Of a stretch of DNA of 64,000 nucleotides, positions 12,019-22,720 are shown piece by piece. This DNA comes from Taeniopygia guttata. Its lineage: Eukaryota; Chordata; Aves; Passeriformes; Estrildidae. The notes beneath the pieces were generated by a model. That model was given only the letters and a program-made list of their open reading frames with translations. It was not told the origin of the DNA and did not search any database. Within the stretch, counting starts at the first letter, position 1. Each line of letters opens with the position of its first letter. The stretch lies in the NCBI RefSeq assembly GCF_048771995.1, contig NC_133030.1, forward strand, positions 11,238,001 through 11,302,000. The letters run 5' to 3'. The translations under genes and the position numbers were made by a program.

Positions 12019-13145
12019 ACTGGAATTCCCCAAGGGTCACACAGCACAGGCCTGTCCTGCCATGGGAGTGCAGAGCTGTGGCTGGAAAAAATCCCTACGA
12101 CCCAGACCTTTCCCTGTGTACTGCAGTTGGGCCAAAGACCATCAGGAATCACATTTAACGTGGAGTTTTGCAATAAAATATTTTGTAACAAACCCAGATG
12201 CCAGAAAGAGATACAGCAAAGAGATCCATCTCTCACCTCTCCCCTCCAAGCCAAACCATTCTGTAATTCTGTTCCCCTCATAAATCTTAAATGTTTATTT
12301 TGGGGCGGGATGTATTGGCTTCATCAAGGAGCCAGTCACCCAGGCTCTCAACTCTACATCTAAGTTGCTTATTTACAGGGATAGTCTTAGCTGGGTTATT
12401 ATAAGTGGAAACACAGGATAGTTTTTGAGATAAGTGCTCTGCCTCAGGGTAAATAAATAAAAATTATATTGCATTACATTTTATGATAAAAATTCATTTA
12501 AAAAACACCCTAAAAAAAAACAACAGGAGAAATATCTCTATTTGCAGAATCCAGATGTGCACTAATTGATGATAGGCTGGATTAGACCCCTCTTGCCCAC
12601 CCCTCCCTGCCATCCCCACTGTAATACAACCAAAGTGATTTGATTTTGCCCACTTCTGGGACTACCAGCTTTGTCATTGTTTGAGATTTCCACCAAGGAA
12701 TGCTTATTATGAACTCAGGGTGACTAGAGTCTGCTGAAATGCTCCCTTTTCTCTGATGTCCATTTGTGTTTCAGTCCTACAGTCTTTAAATAAAATTGAT
12801 TAGCCTGGGATCTCTTCAGGCTTCTTGGGATTTAACAAAAGCATTGCAGAGATCCTGCCAGTTCTCAAAGGATTTTTTTTCCCCTTTGAGGCCATTTTTC
12901 ATTGTCCTCTAGGTGAAGGTAATAAATCTGAGGATGAGCTCATGGAGCTGATAATTTCTGTCTGGATTTTAATGGTGCGCAGTGAAGCCAATTTACACAT
13001 GGAAAAACTCAGCTGCTAAAACTGCACTTTTGCAATTTGTCAGGCACCAACTTTTTAACAGCATCTTCTGAGACCTTGTTAAAGTCATCCCAAGATGCTT
13101 CCAGGGGAGAAAAATCAATTATATTCCATTGTTTGTCTTCATAAA

Positions 13146-13245
13146 ATGGTTTGGGTTGGAAGGGGCTTTGAAGCTCATCCCATTCCAGTGCCCTGCAATG
13201 GGAAGGGACATATTCCACTGGATCAAGTTGCTCCAAGCCCCACAT
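13146..13245 (-). mobile_element. CR1 3' end
   Basis: Reverse-complement CR1 terminus (GGTTTGGGTTGGAAGGGG to GTTGCTCCAAGCCCC). Confidence 0.88.
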
Positions 13246-13784
13246 ATTGAAATCCCAGCTCCCAAAAATATGTAATTTTTATTTATTTTATCAAAATTGG
13301 AGCAATTGCTTCAAATCAGTTCACTGTTGATGTCCCCATTTTATACCTAGTGAACAAATAAACACCAGCAAAATAACTGGACCAGAGCTCCAATTTGCCT
13401 TCCATTGATTTAAAAATATTTATAAAATCTTTATTGGAATGTTGAAAAAATTATCACAGTGATACATTTTTTTCTCTATTGAAATTTACCCTAATTGACT
13501 TAAAGACCATTTTAATTTTTCAACATTTTCCTCTAATGCTAAAAAAAAAAAGCTGTCTTCCAGCTCAAGTCATTCTGTGATGATCCTGAGTAGAAATTCA
13601 CAATTAAAAAGAAATCTCATTTGCAAGGATGGGAGATGTTTGGAAATCTCTCTTAACCAGGAGGATCAATGACTCACTGGTGCTTCTGATCCTTCTCTTC
13701 CTACAGGTGTGGGAGTGAGGGCTAATTTAAGACAGTGCAGAGACACAGGAAAAGTGGAAATTCTTTCATTTCCTTTGCAGCAAT

Positions 13785-14003
13785 TTAGATTGGATATTAG
13801 GAAAAATTCCTTCATGGGAAGGGTTTTCCAGCCCTGGAACAGGCTGCCCAGGGCAGTGGTAGAGTTGCTAATCCTGAAGGGATTTAAAAGCTGTGTGGAT
13901 GTGGCACTTGGGGACATGGGTTAGTGGTGGCCTTAGCAGCCCTGTGAAATGGTTGGACTTGATGACCTTAGAAGTCTTTTCCCACCTCAGTGATTCCATT
14001 CTT
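13785..14003 (+). mobile_element. CR1 3' fragment, divergent subfamily
   Basis: Sense-oriented. It has the AGATTGGATATTAGGAAAAA start but the alternative 3' block with GTGGATGTGGCACTTGGGG and GGTTGGACTTGATGACC, as in other CR1 subfamilies. The copy at about 21.7 kb is of the same type. Confidence 0.88.
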
Positions 14004-14127
14004 TTATTTAGGTGGGATGAATCTAATCCTAAATCATTCGAACACAAAGAAATTTATGGTGTTCTGCTCATGACAGTCACTGAATTTCTATCCCTGCTGG
14101 GTTTGGTGATGTAACTGCTGCCCTCAC

Positions 14128-14415
14128 AGAGGCAGTTTGGGTTGGAAGGGACCGTACAGACAATCCTGACAATCCCATTTCACCTCCCTGCCATGGGCAG
14201 GGACACCTTTCACTATCCCTGATACCCCACATTTCTCCAAACCCCATCCAAGCTGGCCTGGAACACTTCTAGGGACAGGGCAGCCATGGGAAACCCATGC
14301 CAGACCACCACAGGGAAGAATTTCTTCCCAATATCCCATCTAAACCCACCCTATGTCAGTGTGAAGCCATTCCCTCTTGTCCTGCCTTTATGCCCTTGTC
14401 TGGAGTCCATCTCTA
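14128..14415 (-). mobile_element. CR1 3' fragment
   Basis: Reverse-complement CR1 running from GTTTGGGTTGGAAGGGACC through the block complementary to the ORF2 end (CATCTAAACCCACCCTATG). Confidence 0.9.
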
Positions 14416-14891
14416 CTCCTTCTCCTTCCTCTATATATTGTGCCTTGCATGATTTTAATAATTTACTTATGTGAGAGAATTATGACTAAAAATATTCTTA
14501 CATGTCTAAAGGTAACCCTACAAGCAGAATCTGCACCATCTCTGTCTTCCAGTGTTGGTGGGTGAATTTGGGGACACTTAGTGCATGTGCCTCTGCCATC
14601 TGCTGTCACAGCACAGGAAGAGCATGTCAGAGACAGAGACAAGCCTCACCCTGGATTAATTTCTTTATTTGAAAATTAGGTTCTCACATGAGTGAAAGTG
14701 TTTAGGAAGTTTGGGGTTTTCAGCATGGATTTTTAATATTAACAGTTCTATGTGTATAGAAATGTATTTGTACATAATTTGAAGTCTGTGGGCTTTAACC
14801 ATTAAGACATTATTTTGTAGAAGTAGAGTAGGAACGTGACTCCAGGTGTAACTCTGGGTGTAACTCCAGGGTTCTGCCAACCCAGCTTGTC

Positions 14892-15818
14892 TCAGGAGGT
14901 TCTGCAGTGCTTCCAGAGTCTCCACATGGATTCCTTCACCTCGCTGCTCCTCAGGGTGTAGATGAGCGGGTTCATCATGGGTGAGAAGATCGTGTAGATG
15001 ACACAGACGTACTTGCTGGTGGGCAAGGTCCCAGCAGGCCGCAGGTAGGTGAAGATGCAGGGTATGAAGAGCAGGGTGACGGCCATCATGTGTGAGGCAC
15101 ACGTGGACAGTGCCTTCCAGTTCCCCTGGGAGACACGGGCCCGGACCTTGGCCAGGATGAGCGTGTAGGAGGCCACCAGCACCAGGAAGCAGCCCAGGGA
15201 TATGAGGCCGCTGTTGGAGGCCATGAGCCACTCGGTGAGGGCGGTGTTAGCGCAGGCCAGGCGGATGACAGGCGGCACGTCACAGAAGTAGCTGTGGATG
15301 GTGTTGGGGCCGCAGAAGGGCAGCTGGAGCACCAGCAGAGTCTGGACAGTGGAGTGGATAAAGCCTCCAGCCCAGCAGGCAGCGACCAGGGTCCAGCAGA
15401 CCCCGCGGGCCATGATGGCCGTGTAGTGCAGGGGCCTGCAGATGGCCGTGTAGCGGTCGAACGCCATCACCGTCAGGAGGAACATCTCCGAGGAACCCAC
15501 AAAGTGCAGGAAAAACAGCTGGGCCATGCAGCCCTCAAAGGCAATGGCCTTGATCCCTGAGAGCTGGGCCACAAGCACCCTGGGGGTGGTGACAGAGGTG
15601 TAGCAGATATCGATGAAGGACAGATTGCAGAGGAGGAAGTACATGGGCGAGGAGAGCTTGGGGTCAGTCCAGACTGCCACGATGATGAGGAAGTTGCCCA
15701 GCAGGACCATGGCATAAGCCAGGAGGAAGAGGGTGAAGAAGAGGAGTGTCAGCTCTCGGGTGTCGGAGAACCCCAGGAGGATGAATTCAGGCACCCGGGA
15801 GGAGTTTTCCTGTGCCAT
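14892..15818 (-). CDS. Olfactory receptor, class II, OR4-like, intact
   Basis: A 308-residue odorant receptor predicted to act in olfactory cilia. Features in order: N-terminal glycosylation site NSS (5-7), GN at the TM1 core (41-42), PMYFLLCNLSFIDICY in TM2, MAFDRYTAICRPLHY at the end of TM3 (about 118-132), LPFCGPNTIHSYFCDVPPVI in the second extracellular loop, KALSTCASHMMAV in TM6 and NPLIYTLRSSEVK in TM7. The extracellular loop and TM7 wording resemble the OR4 group. No stops interrupt it. The ATG follows a possible acceptor (CTGAGCTGCAG on the minus strand). Coding-strand GC is higher than in the surrounding DNA, as for the other ORs. It lies 4.9 kb from the first OR and 3.2 kb from a broken relative. 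Confidence 0.94.
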   Translation of the reverse strand: MAQENSSRVPEFILLGFSDTRELTLLFFTLFLLAYAMVLLGNFLIIVAVWTDPKLSSPMYFLLCNLSFIDICYTSVTTPRVLVAQLSGIKAIAFEGCMAQLFFLHFVGSSEMFLLTVMAFDRYTAICRPLHYTAIMARGVCWTLVAACWAGGFIHSTVQTLLVLQLPFCGPNTIHSYFCDVPPVIRLACANTALTEWLMASNSGLISLGCFLVLVASYTLILAKVRARVSQGNWKALSTCASHMMAVTLLFIPCIFTYLRPAGTLPTSKYVCVIYTIFSPMMNPLIYTLRSSEVKESMWRLWKHCRTS

Positions 15819-16109
15819 TGCTGCAGCTCAGGCTCCCATGGCACAGGTTGGGGGGGTGGCCAGGAAGGGAATGGAATGAGCTACAGCTCCAAGGCTCATG
15901 GATGGCGTGAGCAGGATGCATTTGCTGCTGCAAAAAAGCACAGTGTCTTGTCACAAATGACAGAAAGCAGTTTGCACTCACCCCCTCATCTGTCCCTATT
16001 CAGGTCTCTAGCCTGCTCCTCCACACTGACCTTCTTCCCTGAACTCACTCTGACTACTATTTTCCTGCATTGTGGTTGGTCTGCTCCCATTCTGTCAGGG
16101 AGAAATCAC

Positions 16110-16255
16110 AGTATTATGGAATTATTAAAGTTGGAAAAGCCCCCATTGAGTCCAGTTCTCTCCCCAGCACTGCCAAGCCCTCCACTAAACCATATCCCCA
16201 AGTGCAACATCCATACTGCTTTTAAATCCCTTCAGGAATGGTGATCCAGCACATC
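16110..16255 (-). mobile_element. CR1-like 3' fragment
   Basis: Reverse complement of the CR1 variant with TATTAAAGTTGGAAAAGCC, CCACTAAACCATATCCCC and CTTCAGGAATGGTGATCC. It is a different subfamily from most copies here. Confidence 0.8.
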
Positions 16256-17134
16256 CAGCTCTCAGATAACAAGAGCTATGAATGCTGGAAAAATGCTGTG
16301 CTGTCATTTTACCTGCTGGAAATTTGAAGTGACTACAAGCAAATGCTGCCATTCTCAAGCATGAGCTGTTCCATGTTCTGACACTCCTCTAAACTGAGGA
16401 AAGGGCTCTCCAGTTAGCTTATCCACTCTGAAGCTGGGAACACATGCACAGAAATCAGGTTTGGGAAGTTCCTCACTGGAGAAATAACACAGCAGAAACT
16501 GCAAAACCCTGCATGGTTTCTCTACCTTTATATTTTTTAAAGTTATTTTTAAAGTTTTTCGGTAGATAAATACACCCACTCTCCTGTGGAGGTTAAAGTG
16601 GGACAGCAGAGGAATGCACCTGTCCATTTAAAATCCCTCCAGGAAATTCCTTCTCTGCTCATTTCTGCCAAGGAGTTTATAACTCAGCAAGCAGGAGGTT
16701 ACAAGAAACCAGATGTCTGTGATGCTAACAGCATTGAATAAAGCTGCCTTAAAAGATCTAAAAGGCCAAATCATTAGACAGGGGACATCAACAGGACACA
16801 CACATTGTCCTCTGGTATGTTAAATATCCACTGTATTTCTTCTGCTGTCTTTTTTGGACAATTTCAGTTTAAAGCCAGTGCTTCCCTGAAGGAATAACAG
16901 AGAAATCCAAGTCAGAACATGTCACTGACATGTGTAATAACAAACCCTGATAATTTAGCTGAGGAGGATGGTAGAAATAATACCCAGATCCTGGCTGTGG
17001 TGTGAAACACTCCATAAATACACCTGTAATGACACTGGGGTAGTGAATGAGATGTTGCTGCTTTACTGACAAACACCCACAAATCCACCCTCACAGCATT
17101 CCCATGCAGAACACCAAGATCACTAGTGTGTGAT

Positions 17135-17267
17135 ATTCCTGAAAGTGCTCAAAACCAAGCTGGACAGGGCTTGAAGTAACCTGGTCAATGGACCTGGCCA
17201 TGGCAGGGTTTTCAGATCAAGATGAGCTTTAAGGTGCCTTCCAACCCAAACCATTCTGGGATTCTAA
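17135..17267 (+). mobile_element. CR1 3' end
   Basis: Sense-oriented terminus with a diverged GGGCTTGAAGTAACCTGG block and CCAACCCAAACCATTCTGGG. Confidence 0.85.
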
Positions 17268-18392
17268 ATCTGTAACTGATTATTTAATGTTTTCTTTTTT
17301 TTTTTTTTTTTTCCTAAATCATAAAATAGACCTCCCAAAAGTCACTCACCAGCAATGCTGCTTTGCAAATGCAGGATTTCAGTGGGGCCTGAGCAAAACA
17401 AAAGAACAATCCCATAACACTTCCACAGAGGTCACTTGCTGTCGCTCCTCTGATGACCTCCCCAGACCACTTCAGGGGGATCCATCATAACTCTCAGTTC
17501 CATCAGAACTCATACATTCCTCTCAGTTCCATCAGAAACTCCCTGCAAGGTGCTGCTCAGAACTTAGGAAAGCAGCTCTGTATCTCTGCCAACTCTAAGC
17601 CCTGAAAAGAACAGCCCAACCTTCTGTATTTCCCATTCTGAAAAAAAAAAACCAAACCCAACAAAATAAACAACCTCCAGGAGCATCTTCAAGTACAATT
17701 ATTTCTGTAGCAGAAATAGTTCAAGTAAATCACACAACAGAAGCATGAGACTATCAGAAGTAATGAGATCCCAGAGGCAAAGGGAGTTTTGTCAGAAATC
17801 ATCAGTGGGCAAGGACCTAAAATTGTTCCTTGGGTAGTTATTAGTGTAATCCCTGAAGAGAGACATCAGAGTAAAGATGTCTCTTGCATAGGACATTTAT
17901 GTAAATTTGTGTAAATGGATACAAATTTTGCTTTTTTTCTTAAGCCAGTATTTTTCATCTACAGTCTTACTTCTTACTAACTTACATGTTGACAGCACAG
18001 AGCAAAAATATCACTGATGTTATCTCTTAGACACCTGACTTACAACTTTAAAACAAGAAGTAACTCAGGAAATCGTTTCAAAAAATGCACAAAGGTTTGT
18101 GGTGAGCCTTCCTCACTCACCAGGTATTTTTACTGACACAGTAATGCAAGAAGCAACTTTTGAGCTCAAGTATGAAATTATTTTAAGAATTCTTTGCAAA
18201 GTGTAGAGGAGCTCGACACTGTTTCCAGTGACACCTTCCATAAGCTATAGGTGAATGTTTGCTCAGCCGCACCCAGAAGTGAGACCTTTAAAAAAACCCC
18301 ACTGTTACTCTAAAGCATTTAAAAATACATTTATTTAATTTAGTGCTGTCTTGGGCAGAGATAAGTGAAGCAGATAGAATTACAGGATAATT

Positions 18393-18525
18393 ATGGAATT
18401 GCAGAATAGCTGTTTGGGTTAGGAGGTACCTTAAAGACCATCTCGTTCCAACCCTCTGCTATGGGCAGGGACACCTTTCACCAGACCAGGTTGCTCCAGG
18501 TCCCATCCAGCCTGACCTGGAAAAG
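18393..18525 (-). mobile_element. CR1 3' end
   Basis: Reverse-complement terminus: GTTTGGGTTAGGAGGTACC to GGTTGCTCCAGGTCCC. Confidence 0.88.
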
Positions 18526-18617
18526 GACAGAAAGGATTTGTTGAAGTAGGATAGGAAGGGGAGAAGTTTCCCATCCTGTTCCTTCATCAGCAAACCACCC
18601 AACAGCTCTTAATATCA

Positions 18618-18668
18618 GGGGTTTTTTGTTTGTTTGTTTGTTTTGTTGTTGTTGTTGTTGTTGTTTGC
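18618..18668 (+). repeat. GTTT/GTT simple repeat
   Basis: A T-run followed by (GTTT)n and then (GTT)n units. Confidence 0.85.
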
Positions 18669-18978
18669 TTTTTGTTTCTTATGGGGGACTCTACCTGGAC
18701 AACATTTTCAATATTTTTAACCATATTTAAGCACTGGTGTTGCAGTTGCTCAGGAGGCTGTGGTCTGCGCCTGTCCTCATTGACAAGGAATAGGAAGGGA
18801 ATGCCAGAGTTCCCAATGTCTTTCCCGTAATAAAAAGAACTTTTAGTGCTTTCCTAATTACAGCAGGAGCCAACAGCCAGCTGTTCTTTGAAAGGCACAT
18901 TTTGGGGCATTGTCACAGAAGAAATTTCAGCAAAACATGCTTGATTTTCTCCGATCCTTTGGGAGCATGACCACAGCC

Positions 18979-20275
18979 CTACCCCTTCCCATTTCTGCTT
19001 CCCACTTTCCTCCTGCACAGTTTCCTCATGGTTCCCTTCACCTCCCCATCCTGAAGGGTGTAGGTGAGGGGGTTGAGCATGGGTGTGATGTGTGTGTAGA
19101 ACATGGCCACTACAGGCCACCGGATGGTGGGTGCGAAGGCGTGCAGAGTCTGTCCCTGGAGTCTCAGTGGCACACTGGTAGCTGGAGATGAGGAGCTGTG
19201 CAGTCTGTTGCTGAAGTCCCAGCAGACCATCCTCTGCACACTGGTAGCCGCAGGGTGAGGGGATGTGCAGAGCCTGCTGCTGAACTCCAGCAGCAGCTGT
19301 CCCCTCTCCTTCCCTCTTGGTAACATCAGGAAAAGCTTTTCTTTAGTGCCTGCTTCCCACAGCCCAGTCCAGTCTGGTCCTCTGCAGGTTATGGTGACAG
19401 GTCAGACACAGACCAGGGATGTGGTTCCCTTTTCCCCAACCAGCGCACCCATCCAGCCCCTCCACTGTGCCCAGCCTTCCATTTAGGGGTGTTTTCATCC
19501 CCAAAACCCCCTCCCATGATTCCACTGGATTCTTTTGCATCCTGGTCCTAGTGTGGGTAGGGTTGTAGGTGATTCCCAGGAGCAATTAGCTAATTAACAT
19601 TTCAATGTCAGTACTGAGTTCGAGCCAAGTGTCCCAGCCAGGCTGTTTTGTTCATAACAGTGACCAGGAGGAGGAAGCAGCTCAGGGATCTGACCCCACT
19701 GTTGGCCACCACGGATGCAGCACAGGCCAGGGGGAGCAGGGGGTGAATGTAACAGAAGTAGTGGGTGACTTTGTTGGGAGAAAGGGAGCAGGGTGGTGGA
19801 AGGGTCTGGAGGGTGGAATGCAGGAAGCCCCCAGCCCAGGAGACCCCAACCATGCGGCTGCAGAGGTGGCGGGATGCAAGTGCAGGATAGCGCAAGGGCC
19901 GGCAGATGGCCATGCAGCCATCGTAGGCCATGGCTGTCAGGATGAAAACCTCTGTGCAGCCAAAAAAATGAAGCCCAAAGAGCTGCCCTATGCAACCTGC
20001 AAAGGAGATGGTTTTATTTTCCATCAGGAAGCCAGAAATTTGGGGAGCTGTGACAGAGGAGTAACAAGCATCTACAAAAGAGAAGGGCAGAGGAAGAAGT
20101 ACATGGGGGAGTTCAGGTGCTGGCTGCTCGTCACAATGAGAACTATGAGATTTCCTGCCACTGTGAGTGTACAGAAAAGCAGGAAGACCACAAAATATAT
20201 TGTCTGGACCCCTCGGTTCTCTGAGAGGCCCAGGAGGATGAATTCCTTCATGCTGATGGAGTTTTCCTTGACAAT
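18979..20275 (-). pseudogene. Olfactory receptor pseudogene (OR4-like)
   Basis: Remains of an OR. The N-terminal part (about 20,275-20,070) reads MKEFILLGLSENRG, a TM1 with GNLIVLIV, and SPMYFFL, then runs into a frameshift and stop at TM2. The next frame (20,024-19,608) carries TM3 to TM5, but the MAYDRY box is mutated to MAYDGC. The original start codon appears to be ATT. After TM5 the frame ends; the expected TM6 KAxSTCxSHL box is not visible. About 500 bp of unrelated or rearranged sequence, including a 66-bp tandem duplication, separates it from a TM7 remnant (about 19,120-19,000) reading TPMLNPLTYTLQDGEVK. Several independent lesions make function very unlikely. The nearest relative here is the intact OR at 14.9-15.8 kb. 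Confidence 0.9.
19171..19302 (+). repeat. 66-bp imperfect tandem duplication
   Basis: CACACTGGTAGC begins at 19,171 and again at 19,237, each followed by related G/C-rich sequence ending in CAGCAG motifs. It lies inside the disrupted C-terminal part of the OR pseudogene. Confidence 0.6.
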
Positions 20276-20487
20276 CTACTAGGCAATGTGCAATGCAGAG
20301 CCTGGAAATGTGGAAAGTTTTTTAATTCTTAAAAAATTAAATCTTTATCAGAATTGCATCCTCTGTAAGAAATACTTAGGATTAGAATTAAGTTTATCAA
20401 GTGCTTTTTAAATTTCTTTTGGGTTTTGTTTGTTTTTTTGTTGTTCTTCCCCCTCTACATATTTAATTTGCCTTGTATGAGACACAG

Positions 20488-20625
20488 CCATAGAATCATA
20501 GATTCCTGGAATCATTTGGGTTGGAAGGGACCTTAGAGACCATCTGAGTTCCAACCCCACTTCCATGGGAAGGGATACCACCCACTAGATCCCTTTGGGA
20601 TTGGATCCATCTGATCCAGGCTCCT
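20488..20625 (-). mobile_element. CR1 3' end
   Basis: Reverse-complement terminus beginning ATAGAATCATAGATTCC with GGGTTGGAAGGGACCTTAG. Confidence 0.9.
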
Positions 20626-21711
20626 AGTTTATGATTTTAAAATAGAGCAAAATCAGAAATTCCTGTAGAGGCAAAAAGCTGATCAAGCACCCACAGGAAA
20701 TGCTGAAATGTAGAAAAACCAAAGTTGCTCTCAAACTTGAAAAAGTGAATCCTAAAGAGGAAGTTGGGAAAGTTTGTGACTTACCCTGTGCATGCAGTTT
20801 TACTGGCAGAAGGTAAAACACACTGAAGAAAAGGGATAGAAGGGACATCTTACCTCTAAAATAATCTTTTCAGTCACTGACTAGAGGTACATGATATAGT
20901 GCAATTAATTGCAATATGAAATAAATACAATGTGGACTGTTATAATCATAAAAAAAAAAAAAAAAAGGATAAGGCATTGTACCATCCTCTTATTGCAAGG
21001 ATTTCCCCCTAAAATCTCAGGTGGTTAATTGAAAAAGAATTCAAGAATGTGAGTTGGGACTGCAAAACCAGTTCTGCACATGGTTACAGCCAGAGAGAGC
21101 CAGAGATGGTTGACAACTTCAGGGGAAATTTCTTTTTGTATTTTCGCATTTGTCAAGAAGAAGGGCGGGGGTGGAAAAGAGGAAAGAAAATCAGGAAAAG
21201 GAAAGAAAAGAGGAAAGGGAAACGATCCTGGAAAACTTACCTCCTCTGTGTTTGGAGATCTAATTCTTGTGTAAGACCTGTAAGATTTTTTGTCCCCAAC
21301 ATCTCCCTTTCTTGGTAGAGGCTTTAAAGAACATAGAACGGCTTCTGAAAACCTTCCAACACTCGCTTAGGAGGTGCCTCTTTTAATCCCATCTCATTTA
21401 ATTCCTTGCTCTCCTGTATCACCAAGTGTATCCTGGCTTTTCCTGCCCACGTTAGAGATGCTTGGAGGGAGCGTGGGCACCAAAGGGTGCACACACAGCC
21501 CAGTAAGCAGAGAGAAAAACACTGTTTAAGTAACCTTCCTCAAACCTCTCCAAGGACACCTCCCTCCTCCAGGGCTTAATTCCCTGTTTACACAGACCTA
21601 CTCCACCTTCTCCAAGGAAATCTTCCAGCTCAAGGGCTCTTGGGGCTGGAGGAGAGAGGTGTGAATGCTCAGGGGTGGGGAGGAAAAGAAATTAATCCCA
21701 TCCTGCCAGGG

Positions 21712-21920
21712 GAAGTTTAGATTGGATTTTAGGAAACATTTTGTCACTCCCAGGGTGGTGCAACCCTGGCATAGTTTACCGAGAGCAGTGGTGCAGCCAC
21801 CATCAATCTGGAGTGATTTAAAACATGTGGATGTGGCACTTGGGGACATGCATAAGTGGTGGCACTGCTGGGGAATGGTTTGGCTTGGAGGGCTTCTCCA
21901 ACCATAACAAGTCCATGATT
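21712..21920 (+). mobile_element. CR1 3' fragment, divergent subfamily
   Basis: Sense-oriented; carries GTTTAGATTGGATTTTAGG and GTGGATGTGGCACTTGGGG as in the 13.8 kb copy. Confidence 0.87.
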
Positions 21921-22479
21921 CTTGGAAATAACAGCCAATAGATTATCTGAGTATTAAACTGGGCTAGCATGTGATGTGCCTGGTCAAGTTAATATTCCCA
22001 GACCCTGACATTAGTCCACTCTTTGTGTGTTTCCCAAACCTTAGATCCACAGCTTAGGCTTTATGGTACTGTGAGTAATAATAAAATTGTGAGGATTTTT
22101 AAATCATTGTGTATCCCAGAAAAAATCTACAAACCCTCATGAGAAATAAAATCTGGGAGGTTTCTAGTAGTAAGTAGAAGAGAGACAGAAGGTGGCTTGG
22201 GTCATTTCTTGATGACCCTCCAAGTCCCTATTTTCTACGAAATTTCATCACTGGTAGCCCAGGGAATAAGGCCTTTTGCAAGAACTTGCAATGTTTCAGC
22301 AAAGGTCAGTGAAGTAAAGAGTAAGTAAAAAAAAAAAAATCCTTATTTTACAAATTGGGAAACTAAGGGAGGGGAGGAAGTGGAGGAAGTCAACTCTTGT
22401 ACATCTGTGGAAGTCAGCTGAGCTGAGCCTTTTCCACTTTCCTCTAGAAAGAAATTGATCTAGTCACCTAATCTGTTAG

Positions 22480-22720
22480 GGGAAATGGCTTCAAATGACA
22501 GAAGGTGGGTTTAGATAGAATATTGGGAATAAATGCTTCCCTGTGAGGGGGCTGAGGCCCTGGCACAGGTTGCCCAGAGAAGCTGTGGCTGCCCCATCCC
22601 TGGAAGTGTTCCCCTGGACAGGTTGGAGCACCCTGGAACAGTGGAAGATGTCCCTGCCCATGGCTGGGGGTGGAACTGGATGAGGTTTAAAGTCCCTTCC
22701 AGCCCAAACCATTCCATAAA
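22480..22720 (+). mobile_element. CR1 3' fragment
   Basis: Sense-oriented copy close to consensus: CTGGCACAGGTTGCCCAGAG, AAGCTGTGGCTGCCCCATCC, then CCCAAACCATTCC. Confidence 0.93.

Larger units (their letters stand above)
9949..14660. other. Intergenic region between two ORs
   Basis: No gene is recognised. It contains five CR1 fragments (listed separately) in AT-rich unique sequence. The splice acceptor and untranslated leader of the neighbouring OR occupy the first 25 bases or so. Confidence 0.55.
15840..18975. other. Intergenic region
   Basis: No gene is supported. Three CR1 fragments, a T-run (17292-17312), an A-run (17641-17651) and a GTTT/GTT simple repeat are the only recognisable features. 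Confidence 0.55.
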
